Of a stretch of DNA of 64,000 nt, positions 31,658 through 42,219 are shown in pieces. The first letter of the stretch is position 1, and every line of letters starts with the position of its first letter. The notes under the pieces were generated by a model. The model saw nothing but the letters and a program-made list of their open reading frames with translations, ran no database searches and was not told the origin of the DNA. Source of the stretch: Favolaschia claudopus (Eukaryota; Basidiomycota; Agaricomycetes; Agaricales; Mycenaceae); assembly GCA_037176885.1 (NCBI GenBank), contig JAWWNJ010000038.1, forward strand, positions 1,488,001 through 1,552,000, written 5' to 3'. Both the position numbers and the translations under genes were made by a program.

Positions 31658-33461
31658 ATGGCGGTCAATCCGTCGTTTTAATCAAATCTGTGGAAAATGT
31701 GTATTTGGTGACATTTGGTGAATAAAATGTACAAAGTGAAGAAAAAGAGGAGGAATTCGAGATCTATGTTTCTTTTGAGTTGAGCTATAAAACTGGAAAA
31801 CACGAGGGTAAAAACTTTTTGCGCTCGAGTGTGAAAAGTTTGTTGCGGGCCGCAGAGAGGTGGCTATGCACTTGATGATGAATTGATCCCTGATTCGGCA
31901 TTGGGACTTCAACAGAGCTTTGCTCTACCATCCTTGCTGGTATCTTCTTGGGTGTTACCTCCATCCGAGTCGGTATATACCCATAAGAGAACCGCATTAT
32001 TAGCTGGACAGCCTGGACCTGGGCTAGAATGACCGCCGAAGGTCTTGATTTGAAGCCGTCACGTATTTTTGCATGCTTTGAGCAGATCATTACTTAGCTC
32101 TTTCTACAGAGCAGCAAAAGAAATAAAGCTATTTTATTTTTAGTGTCTAGAGGGTCATATTAGTTATCTATGCTGCCTCGTCTTCTCTGGTTTGAACTGG
32201 TTGAATATCTTGATATCTCGGCCATCGCCTCGCATCAGATACACAGCCACCGGAATTCGGACCGACACAAACTTTTTCTAAGGTAGACGCCATCCACCCT
32301 CGACGAACATCACATGATATTGCCTTTTTCGGCGGACTTCAGTCAAACCCCTCCGTTCCATACCTTGTAGTGTTGATTATTTTCTCCGTGCAAAGCCATT
32401 TCACAGCCATTTCTGCGTTAATGTTCCGCTCTTCCTGGGAAGAATTTGGGAAATCGGCGCGGGACATTCCCTGAGGATTCGGCTCGGGACTCATTTGCAA
32501 TTTGTTTCAGATTTTTAGCGTCACTGTAGAGGGTGGGGGGGCGGGACCGACTCCGAACAAACAAAGTCCAAACAGACATTTGTTTGGTGTGATTTGCCAG
32601 TCCCCATACTACCTTACTCGGTATATTACCCGGTATTGACAAAAGTAACCGTTAATCCGACGATTGCTTCGCGGCCACGTGATATTTCTCCAAGACTTCG
32701 AGTTTGAAAAATACGTCGGGATATTCCTTAAACCTACACAAGTTGTTGTGGGGCCTGGGCAACCTCTGTTCCTGACACTCTTCAGAGCCAGCGCAATTTT
32801 GGCAATAGCTTGAAATTCACCTGTGTCTTTCAACTTCTGCTCATTGTTCAACGGAAATCTGAGCAACTGCCCTTCCAGACCACTTTCGGCTACCTCTAGC
32901 TTGCACATGTGATCTATTCAAATGTTTTTGCGCACTTGCTTTGTCTAGTAAGGGTGGTAAACAAGTCTACAATCTGGAAAACTCTTCGGCCCCTTACTTG
33001 ACCAAACATGGGGAATTACGGAAGCCATGGAGGCCTACTCTGGGATAAAAGTATATTGAATGTGTAGGTGATAAGGTTCAGCACTGTGATGGATTAGAAA
33101 TTAACCAAGACTGTAGCAAAATTTTTTGCTCTTAGCATCTTTGAACGGCCACGCAATATTTGGGTTCGGGCAGGAGGGTCCTGGAGGGATGGTTGAAATT
33201 GAACCAGTCCAATGTTGACAAGAAATTGATGCAATCAGAGATTTCGAGTACATACTGCAATATTCGGACCATACGAGTCGATTCACGGTTACTTTTGTCA
33301 ATACCGAGTACTGGCACGCAAAAACTTTCTACTCTCCTTCAGCGAAAGTTTTTACCCTCGCAAACAAAAGTTGAATTTCGAAGGTTTTTCACTTTGTTTT
33401 CTACTTTAACTCAGAATGGACATTTTATACACATTTGATTAAAACGACACATTGACCGCCA
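31658..33461. mobile_element. 1.8 kb TIR element with a nested element
   Basis: Ends TGGCGGTCAAT and ATTGACCGCCA, extended by CGTTTTAATCAAAT and its inverse, with TA flanks (31656-31657, 33462-33463). Without the nested insert it would be about 1.1 kb. GGGTAAAAACTTT is also inverted near each end. No transposase recognised. Confidence 0.75.
32627..33308. mobile_element. 682 bp TIR element nested in the 31658-33461 element
   Basis: Ends GGTATTGACAAAAGTAACCG and its inverse, with one mismatch in the outer bases, flanked by TA (32625-32626, 33309-33310). Small frames inside show no domain. Confidence 0.7.
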
Positions 33462-33672
33462 TATGCTTAAGTCGTTTTCCATCGTAGTCTACTTGCTGTT
33501 CTTGATTTTCTTCGGTCTGTGAAAAAATATATGCACACATGGATTTCGCGACATGAAAAGATGATTTTGAAGCATCTCGTAATGCTCCGGCGAGATGCAA
33601 CGGGTACACTAAAGGCAGCGGCCTCGATAAGTCTGAATCAATCCCGTTAAGGGTGATAGACTGAGTCCGAGG

Positions 33673-34577
33673 TTGTCTGTTCACAGCGGTGTAAACCACG
33701 ATTGCAGGGAGTTCTCAATAAAGCGCGCGCCAGCGGCAGCCTCGAGATTGCGATCGGGTAATTCCCGGTGTAGAACCAGGGAATTCACGCGTTGTTACTG
33801 GGACAAATTCGAGTCAAGCTCTAACTTCAGCCGGGGCACTAGCGGAGTGGTTCCCAAGTTGCGCAGCTGCAGGCGGGGCAGTGTGTCCATCGAAGGACAG
33901 TTGTCCGAAGACATCCGTGCTGGGAGCACCGTCTCCCAGCGCCTGGCTGAGGCATACGCCAAAAACTCAGCCCCGGCGCGCTCGGACGTTCCCGAATGGG
34001 CCCGAGAGTTTGACGATGTTTTCAACAAGGAGTCCTTTGACTCGCTGCCTGAACGTCATGGTCTACCTCGACAATATCCTCATTGCCCATTCAGACATCC
34101 GTCGGCATCGAGAGATCGTCCGAGAGGTCCTGCGGAGGCTTCCCGCAAACAAGCTTTACCTTCGAGCTGAGAAGTGTGAGTTTGAGCGGACCTCTATTGA
34201 GTACCTCGGCGTGATTATCTCCTCCTTGGCTTCACAAACTTCTACCGCCGGTTCATTGCGGGCTTCTCAGACGTTGCTCGAGCCCTCTTCAGACTCACCA
34301 AGCAGAGCATTGCCTGGACCTGGGGGCCTGAAGAGCAAGCTGCCTTTGACGAGCTCAAGCGGCGGGCGACTCGGGACCCCGTCCTGGTTCTCCCGAACCC
34401 CGAACGCCCGTACCGGCTTGAGGCTGACAGCTCTGACTATGCCACCGGTGCCGTCCTCTCCCAGCAGGGTGACGATGGCAAGTGGCATCCGGTTGCGCTC
34501 TACTCCAAGAGCTTGAACGAGGTGCAGCGGAACTACGAGATTCACGACAAGGAGATGCTTGCGATCGTGCGAGCCCT
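33673..34577 (+). pseudogene. Gypsy-2 pol, left part (RT remnant and RNase H start)
   Basis: Reads VPEWAREFDDVFNKESFDSLPE, then jumps to MVYLDNILIAHSD, so the fingers and palm of the RT are deleted. The YLDD box is YLDN (catalytic Asp to Asn). A second small deletion leads to FTNFYRRFIAGFSDVARALF, then RNase H: YRLEADSSDYATGAVLSQQ, NYEIHDKEMLAIVRAL. The frame changes several times. The 8 kb LTR element is inserted right after AIVRA(L). Confidence 0.85.
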
Positions 34578-34694
34578 TGTGATAGGCCTATATTATATTT
34601 ATGTACTTACACGTTTGTTACCTTATATTCCGCTTGTCAACTATTACATAATACAATCTTGCTTTACAATCTACGACGATGTGTGAAGACTGAG
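34578..34694 (+). repeat. 5' LTR of the non-coding element, first 117 bp
   Basis: Identical by eye to 42220-42336. It ends exactly where MITE-B begins. The remaining roughly 220 bp of LTR are not recognisable on the other side of MITE-B. Confidence 0.75.
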
Positions 34695-34696
34695 TA

Positions 34697-35428
34697 AGAT
34701 AGACGTCACCCCGATCCGGCACGTGGTTATGTAAGCCGAAACATCATGTCAACAAAGTCCTTATAACTCTGGGCACAACAACATATTGATAATTCTAAGA
34801 CCATCAAACTGTAGCTAACAGGTCTATCTACGATTTGATGGAACGGATTCAGCCAATAATTCCTTGTTGAAAAGTTATAAAGTGATCTTTCCAAAAAAGG
34901 CAACCCATTCTAAAAAGCTTCCAAACTCATTTCGACGTGTTTGGGCCGATCTTGCGAAAAATCCTTCCAACATTTGGCGGATTACATAAGCTTACATACA
35001 CAGTACACGTGATATATCCGCGATCATAGACGCGACGCGACGCGCCATGTAAGCTTTGGAATACACTGTTTAGTGTGAGGAAAGTATGACTCAGACCAGC
35101 ACCAGGACTTAGGCATCTACTGTATCCTCTGTGTACCTTCCCCCCAACAGAGGTCAGACTGCGTATTGAACTAGGATTCAAACTTAGAGTCAGACATATG
35201 CAACACATATGTATTTACTTAATGGGTGGGGCGGCCAGTGGCCCGAGAGCCTCCAGTTTCTTACTTAAGCTGTGAACCTCTCTTTTTTTTAAAAAAAAAG
35301 TTCCCAAGACCTCAAAATCGCAAACGGAGTAAGTTGATTTTCCAAACCTTCAGACCTTCAGGATTTGGCGGGTGGCTGTGCAAACGTAATGCTTATATAA
35401 GGGTGCGGGATTGGGGTGACGTCTATCT
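34697..35428. mobile_element. MITE-B, 732 bp, TA-flanked
   Basis: Ends AGATAGACGTCACCCC and GGGGTGACGTCTATCT, TA on both sides (34695-34696, 35429-35430). The first seven bases AGATAGA and the GATCC..CAC portion resemble MITE-A, so the two families may be related. No transposase. Confidence 0.75.
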
Positions 35429-35976
35429 TACGTCGACGGTTGTGACGTAGCACGACGCCGACAGTCCCACGCCGTGACGTGGCGACAATCTCGTCCTCCC
35501 CCACTACCTCCGACGCTGGCGATGGCCACCGAGCGCTGCCTGTGGGCTCACCTGCTGGTGGTCTCCATCTTGAAGTGTTTCACCAAACTCCTGAAACATT
35601 CAAGAATTCTTACCTGGGTGGATGAAGATTCTATGCGCCGGGCGCGACTGACTCATAAGTTATTCCTTCAGTCGTCTTTGTCTGGAGGACTTCAATAACG
35701 GGGGGCCGGCCCCTCCTCTTCGTTCACCAAAACCCCTCCTCTATGGACGTCAAGCCTTCGTGCAACGGATGACGGATGACGGCCGGAATCGCTGGCGTAC
35801 GTCTCGGTAGCACCAAGCGCTGTTTTTACGGCTGCGGGTGTCACTCCGTTTGGCGGTTCCGTGAATGGAGAATGGAGTACATTCAGCGGGGATTTGGGAA
35901 GGTTTGGATCGGATTGGAGGAGTTTTGAGTCGGAAGGAAATGAGGCTTTGGTGCACTACGGACGGTACTTGTCAGA

Positions 35977-36021
35977 TCGGAGGAAGCGCTGACACTACGG
36001 TGTGTGGCCGCATACCTCCGA
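35977..36021 (+). other. Hairpin H1 of the repeated RNA-like family
   Basis: Outer stem TCGGAGG/CCTCCGA, inner GCTGACAC..GTGTGTGGC, with AAGC on the 5' side and GCATA on the 3' side between stems. At the variable outer position it has a G-C pair. Confidence 0.6.
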
Positions 36022-36191
36022 CGCACGACGTTCGTGAGTGGGGGGCTGGACTTCCGGCGAGCCGAGTAGAAGTCGAGCGGAGTTTTGGGCGGACGAGAAG
36101 ATAGTAAGCACTCCTCCTGGCGCTGTTCTTGCTGCCATTCTTGTCCTTTTCGCTATGAAATGAATACTCGATGAATCATAAACCCGTTGAC

Positions 36192-36231
36192 GTCTGAGGA
36201 AGCGCTGGATTGCCAGCTGCACGCCTCAGAC
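36192..36231 (+). other. Hairpin H2
   Basis: Outer stem GTCTGAGG/CCTCAGAC (8 bp), inner GCTGG-ATTG-CCAGC, linkers AAGC and TGCACG. The variable outer position is T-A. Confidence 0.65.
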
Positions 36232-36861
36232 CTCAGGACGCGCGCTGCCTCCGTTCTCCGCTCTCCGAAACGGCCTCGCCTCCTCAAAATCAAGACGCGT
36301 CTGGCTGTGTATCAGAAGGCTCGCATAACTAGCGTCTCAATTCGTCATGGGCGTATTTGCGACGCGTTGCTCAGCCACGCCTTGAAAACTTGAAGATCTT
36401 TCCCTGAGATCTCAAGAGACTGGGGCTGGGGGGCAAACACTTGATCTGCCGCGCGATCGCGGCGCGCCGCGTGTAAACAGCTGCCCGATGGCTTTCTCGA
36501 CGATTCTATCTTCCTGCCATCATGACCTTCCTCAACACTCAACGACCCTTCTTGAGAGGACCGAGTCCCGCCAACCTCAACAGACAGAGTATTCGCGCGA
36601 GATTATCAGGGCAGTTCTATGCGAACGTACTCTTGACCCGCCAAGTGGCGTTTCAGTCTTCTGACGGTCGTATTTCCTGACGAACGGCAGCCTGTGCGAT
36701 CGTGCGAGTATTTCAACTCCGACACGAAGACACTGGTGCTGGTTTGGCTTCGAGGATCGTTGGGATGAGGGGGCGGAAGTTCAGCGTGTTGACAGGAAAG
36801 ACGATGGAATTGTGGAAGATGGAATCAAGAATAGATGAATCGCGTACTCCGAGTCGTGGAT

Positions 36862-36901
36862 GTCTGAGGAAGCGCTGGGCGGCTAGCTGCACGCCTCAGA
36901 C
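36862..36901 (+). other. Hairpin H3
   Basis: Outer stem GTCTGAGG/CCTCAGAC, inner GCTGG-GCGG-CTAGC with one G-T pair, linkers AAGC and TGCACG. Confidence 0.65.
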
Positions 36902-37568
36902 GTCCGTATTAAGCGCCTTCAAACACAGTGTTTGTTGAAGACGATTCCGTCGCGCAGCACCGCAAGAATCGGTGCATGCGTCGTCTCCTTCTTCAGCGCT
37001 TCCAGCATTCACGGTAGCTCTGGCTCGCATATCGGATCGTCATATGCGTCGGCAGGGCTCGGCGCGTATGCTCAGACGCTTCCTCTTCTACCCTTTCTTC
37101 CTTCAAGACGTCTTCTTCTCGCAGGAAGACTCCTCGCGCTACGCGCGGCTGGTCGTTTCTAGTTGGCTGACTTCAAGACCTCTTCTGGGAGTATGATGAA
37201 TCGTGCGGCACGATTGGCCCCCTTTGACCGTCTTTACCTTGAGGATTCCGACAATGGGTGGGCAGGCCTCTCGTTAATCATCAACACCTTCCTCCGCTGG
37301 TACGATTTGATTCGATCGTTGCCTTCGGCGTAGCTGCTGGTGCACTTCGCCACAAAGACTTTTTGCGACACTTCAAGGCTTCTCTCCGTTTACCCTTCAT
37401 CGCTGCTGCTGGCAATTTCACGCGCGGATTTCTTGTCGACGCGATCGGGATGCCGTGGTTGACCCAAACCTCGAACGCCGTCGTCATCACGATGGCTGAT
37501 ACTGTCCAGACTTGAAGCTCACTGGGTCGCGGGGCGAAGGTTCCACGAGTCGACTGAAAAGATATTCA

Positions 37569-37615
37569 GTCGGGGAAAGCGCTGACGCAGCGTCGTCTGG
37601 CTGCATACCCTCGAC
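37569..37615 (+). other. Hairpin H4
   Basis: Outer stem GTCG-GGG / CCC-T-CGAC with one bulged T, inner GCTGACGC..GTCTGGC, linkers AAAGC and TGCATA. Confidence 0.5.
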
Positions 37616-37906
37616 GTTCGGACTAACCGAATTGACGCTCAAGCCTGCAGATCGAAAGTCAACGACGCACCTCGGATTTGTACCGAATTGCTGAGACTTT
37701 GGGGAGATCTCTTCGTGTGCGGCATGTATAGTCCTCCAGGCCGTCACTGACTGGCACTGGCGCTCAGCTTGAGAGAGATGGAGCGCCGTCGGACGCGGCC
37801 GCCACTGAGGAGAGATAAACCCCGGTGATCTGGCGACTCGCTGCGGGGATCGGAAGGACTTTGTACGTTGAAATGGATTGGGTGGTATTCGAATGAGTCG
37901 CGAGTA

Positions 37907-37940
37907 CGAGGAAGCGCTGACCGTTCAGCTGCATGCCTCG
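37907..37940 (+). other. Hairpin H5
   Basis: Outer stem CGAGG/CCTCG, inner GCTGA-CCGT-TCAGC, linkers AAGC and TGCATG. The variable outer position is C-G. Confidence 0.6.
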
Positions 37941-38478
37941 GTTCTTTGGCATGTTCACGCAAGAGAGGAACGAAACGTCGAGGGCAGCGTAACTTCAAGT
38001 GTCGTCAGCTAACTCTTCGTGAGATATAGCGGCCGAAAACGTACCTCGAACTCGTCGGTTCTCCTGATGATCTTTGCTTCATTCACGATCCTCCGCCCTT
38101 GCCATATTCCACCTATCACCACCCTCCTTCGTTTCGTCCGTCGAGTGAATCGGAACGCTGTACGTCCTCCGATCCGCCTGTGACACGTCGTCGGGGATGG
38201 AAACTTACAAGAGGAGTATGCGACGTGCCTCATGGTCCCTTGCCTTGTGGACTTTGACGGCGTAAATCGCGGGTGCTGAATGTGTAGAATGGGGGGCAGC
38301 GTACGATTTGAGGGTTCATACGGCTGTTATCGTGCTTGGAAACGAAAGTGGCGGGACGCACCACCTGAATTCCGATCCTTCGCGCTTTCCTTCCTTTCGA
38401 CCGTGGTTTTGGGATAGCTCGCGAATGTCTGTCCTACTTAAAGTGATGGAAAGCTCTCGGGTTTCGGAGCCATCTTCA

Positions 38479-38523
38479 GACGAGGAAGCGCTGACGCTCC
38501 GCGTCTGGCATCATGCCTCCGTC
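38479..38523 (+). other. Hairpin H6
   Basis: Outer stem GACG-AGG / CCT-C-CGTC with one bulged C, inner GACGC-TCC-GCGTC, linkers AAGC and CATG. Confidence 0.55.
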
Positions 38524-38701
38524 GGCTTGGATCGAAATGCTTCTCTTTTCGAAGTCACAATTAGCGAAATCATTAGGAAGCGGTGGCGACTCCCGGATTC
38601 TCTGCCTTACAACTGCGTTCTGCCGCTGAGCTTCAACGAGACGCCCCATGTCTCAGGAGCTGCTTGTGATGTGTCATTGGGGAAGGATTGCGAGTATCGC
38701 T

Positions 38702-38748
38702 GTCCGAGGAAGCGCTGACGCTTTGCCGCCTGGCTGCATACCTCGGAC
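38702..38748 (+). other. Hairpin H7
   Basis: Outer stem GTCCGAGG/CCTCGGAC (8 bp), inner GCTGACGC..CGCCTGGC, linkers AAGC and TGCATA. The variable outer position is C-G, compensating the T-A of H2 and H3. Confidence 0.65.
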
Positions 38749-39239
38749 TGTTGTTCTTTCGTTGGTGGTTGCTATACGACGACTTCATGGAGGGGAATGT
38801 GAATATTCACCCAGGAACAAGTTCTGACAGAGAATCTCGAATTGATGAAAATACTACAAACTCTAAGGGATGAAACGTTCTCGAGGGTGGCGTACGACTT
38901 GAGTTTGAATGTCGTCAGCTGGCTCTGCGCGAAATATAGAGGTGGGGGCGTACTTCAAGCTCGCCCGTCCTCTTATATGACGCATGCTTCCCTCACGACC
39001 GTCCGCCGCCCTTAACATATTCCATCAATCACCACTTTCCTCCACCTTCGTGTTGCTGCTGGTGATCACTGAGGATCATTGGATAAAGGTGTGCCGGGAA
39101 CGTGAATCAATCTCGTCGCGCGATACAAAACGGGCCATTAAAGAGAAATAAACCTCAGTAATCGGGCAACGCGCTGCGGAATTCTTTGGACGTGGGGGCG
39201 GATTGGGTATAGTAGTGTTGGGGGATGAGTTGCGAGTAT

Positions 39240-39271
39240 GAGGAAGCGCTGATGGTTCAGCTGCATGCCTC
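39240..39271 (+). other. Hairpin H8
   Basis: Outer stem GAGG/CCTC, inner GCTGA-TGGT-TCAGC, linkers AAGC and TGCATG. Lies in the second copy of the 1.35 kb duplication; H5 lies in the first. Confidence 0.6.
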
Positions 39272-41559
39272 CGTCGTCTTAAACGTAGGCGCTCGGGGAC
39301 ACGGGATGTTCAAGGTTTCCAGATGCTAGAATACTTGGTACATATCCTCGGGCTGCAAGCCCTCGTCAGCAAAGCCATTTGGAAAGACGAAAATTCGTGT
39401 GATGTACCTCGTGTTTCCTCGTCACCCCCACGCGCTGTTCCTTTAGCGTTCCGCCGCCCTTGTCGTATTCCATTGCCCGATATACTCATCCGTCGAGTGG
39501 GGGGCAGCGTCGGCGAAATGCTGTACGTCTTCCGATCCGCCTGTGACGCGTTGCTGGCGGTGGAAATCTACGAGAGAAATACGCAACGTACCTCGCACCC
39601 CCTCGCCCTGGCGCTGACTGCGTAGATTGGGGGGCAGCGTACGACTTTGCTTTCGAAAGTTGCCGTTAGCGAACTCAGGGAACGAGGATTAAAACGAACG
39701 ACGTACCCCGGTCCCTCCGTTCTCCTACACTTGTGCCATTTCTTCCGACCTCCCGCCCGTCTCCTTCTTCTGCCGAGCCTATTCTCCCACTTTGTGACTT
39801 TTGTGGAATGGAGTAAATGATCGAAGGAAAAGGTCTGCGTACCTCAGCGTGCTTTGACGCCGCTCGTTGTTTCCCTCGATCGCGTTGGGAGCGTCTTCAA
39901 CGGCGCGGGTGCGTAGCGTTCCGCGTCGTGCCCATCCAACGCCTTCCTATTTTCCGCGCTAGCAGGTTTTTGAGATCTGCATTAGCGTTGGCAGAAGGGA
40001 GAGATTGGAATGAATTAGGCGACGTACGTACCTCCTCGACAACCACGCTGGGGGGCAGCAAGCGTGGTGTCTCTCTTCGAATTATCCTTTACCCGGGCTA
40101 GGTCTGAGCAGTGCAATGCGAGAGGCAACTCCGCGAATGAGGAAAGATACTACGGATGGAGCATTAAGCTAGATTTTGAGGAAATATGGACATGGGGAAA
40201 CGTACCTCAGTCCTCTCATACGCTCCTTCCTTCGCGGTCCCCACCCAGACACTTCCCACCAATCGTCAGTCTCCACGCAGCTTACACCACGGGCATGGCA
40301 TTCGCGCTGGGCTGCATTTGCGCCATGCCGACGACGCAGCGCATCATCCTCAGTCCCTGTATTGACTATTATCACTACGGAGCGCCGATGGTACGCCGTC
40401 AGGGCTGCTCGTGGTCACCTTTTTGTCAACTTGCGCACCGATTTCCGCACATACATTTTCGATCCTGCGTATCGATTCGCAATCGGCTTCCATTTCATAT
40501 TCACTGTCGATCTTCGCTGTGGAGCGCTGCGTACGCATCGTGCGCTTAGCTGCCCCAGCTGCACCCTACTATTCATACAGTGTGTGACCTGCTGCCGCTG
40601 CGGCAAGCCGTACTTTCGGTTACTGCTAGCTGTCCTCGAGCGCGTTTGGAACGCTGCTCGGGCGTTTTGGATTCAAATTTTTCTTCCCCTTCATCGCTGT
40701 CGCTGGGGGGCTGTGGATGGAGAGCGACAACACCATGAAGGAAATCAATTGCCTCGCGTCTCGATAATGGATTCTCCGAGCGCGTCCAACGCCGTTGAGT
40801 ATGGCACAACGCCACCTTTCGACCTCCCATTTCGGTGCCCACTTGTTTACGAGTCACCGCGTACGTTGGGAACTTGTGATGCGGCGCGTCTTGAACATAC
40901 CAGGAGGCCGCGCTTCCACAATATTCTCGGAGTGACTTGCGAGGCTCAAGTCATTCTCATATCTACACCGAGCGCGGTTGGTCCGCTGCTGGTCTATGTC
41001 TCAGTGTTTCATCGACTTTCGAAAAAAGGCAGATTTGATATATCATGCCTATGATGCAAACACTATGGGTCTGTGCGCTAGTCGCTACATCCTTTGTTCG
41101 CTTCCAATCATGCTATTTCCTTTACATCTATCTACCTACCTATCTGCCGGCCGCAATCTCGACGGCCAATTATGACATATGCTACTCAGCCCACTTCATT
41201 CGCCTACGCCGCCACACTCTCATCATATTCTGCTTCGCCTTCGTTCCTCCGCCTTGCTCATGAACTTTCCACCTGCACAATCTTGCCATGCTGCTATACT
41301 CTGTTACCCATTATCCCTTCCTCATCCAGCCTGACTCCTCACCACCCGTTCCGTCTTCTCTTGGCGCTGGACCCAGATTATGGCCAGCACATTCTCCCGC
41401 TTCTCAACGGCACCCACATTCCTCCTGAAAATTTTTCCACCCTAAACCAACCAACAAGGAGTGATAATTTTTCATCGTGTAGTTCATGCTCAGCCGTCTT
41501 TGCATGGACTACGCGAAGAAAAAGTGGGGGGCTGTAGGGGATGTATAGGGAGTGCATAC

Positions 41560-42060
41560 CGTGAGTCTATGCGGACTCAGAGGCTGCTTGAGCATCCTGA
41601 GCTCGATATAGCGCCGGGATGCACTCAACATACCCTATGTGCCAGACGGGAGCAATACGGGCTGGCCTAAACAGTTACAGGGTGCTGCCTTGAGGGAAGA
41701 CCTGGAGCATTGCTAGGGCGATACTGCAGAGTCTATGCATTAGAGGCTATGCCTCCATAGCTCTGCTATTCACCCCAGCATGCATCCCCCGAGTCTGTGA
41801 CTCGCAGCGTGCAGAGCATCTGGGATGCACCATAGCTCATACCTCTTGCCAGACGAGAGCAATAGAGGCTGGCCCAGGGATCTCTGTGGAACATAGATCT
41901 GGAGCTTAGCCGGGGCGCACTGCAGACGCAGTCCAGAGTCTACAGATGAACACCTTCCTTGTGTAGCTCTGCTAGTCCGCCCTGGCTGCCAGCTGGGAAT
42001 AGGCATCTGGACTAGGTCGCAGATGCCATTGCGGCAGACAATAATGCAGAGCATTGATGC
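41560..42060 (+). repeat. Diverged tandem repeat near the 3' end of the non-coding element
   Basis: Phrases GAGCATCYTG, GGGATGCAC, GCCAGACG, GAGCAATA and GGCTGGCC recur about 230-270 bp apart in the same order. Related sequence appears in inverse at about 45.0-45.25 kb. Confidence 0.45.
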
Positions 42061-42209
42061 CGCATTCTCCAATAAAGCTGGCCAACTTTTTTTTCCCTCC
42101 TTCTCAATGGAAACTCTACATCCTAGGGATGCAGGATTTGGGGGGCCATTGTGATGCTATCCTGGGATGAGCATGCTCAATTGTTGCTTCATGGCAGGCA
42201 CCAACCGTG

Positions 42210-42219
42210 TGGGGGGCAC
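42210..42219 (+). promoter_or_regulatory. Polypurine tract of the non-coding LTR element
   Basis: TGGGGGGCAC abuts the TGTGA start of the 3' LTR, the expected place for a plus-strand primer. Nine further TGGGGGGC copies lie upstream in the element. Confidence 0.6.

Larger units (their letters stand above)
37797..39690 (+). repeat. Tandem duplication, about 1.35 kb spacing
   Basis: 37797-37945 matches 39134-39275, and 38040-38350 matches 39404-39690, both diverged. Shared phrases include GATCCGCCTGTGACRCGT and TGGGGGGCAGCGTACGA. A third partial copy is at 38886-39030. Confidence 0.6.
35429..42219 (+). other. Interior of the non-coding LTR element
   Basis: Frames up to about 290 codons occur but read as shadows of GC-rich repeats; none carries a domain. 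Instead there are eight related hairpins (listed separately), ten TGGGGGGC motifs, several ACGTACCTC phrases, a duplicated block of about 1.35 kb spacing (37797-38350 and 39134-39690) and a second duplicated block at 41560-42060. Confidence 0.65.

Noticed and set aside
35977..39271. CRISPR array reading of the repeated hairpins
   Set aside because: Spacing is irregular (about 200-700 bp), repeats vary in stem sequence, and the setting is eukaryotic.
35977..39271. Hammerhead ribozyme reading of the hairpins
   Set aside because: No CUGAUGA plus GAAA core and no UH cleavage context; the fold has two stacked stems with a small internal loop.
40176..41054. 292-codon plus-strand frame in the non-coding LTR element
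   Set aside because: Cys/His/Arg-rich without a regular zinc pattern, overlapping other long frames; likely a by-product of GC-rich repeats.
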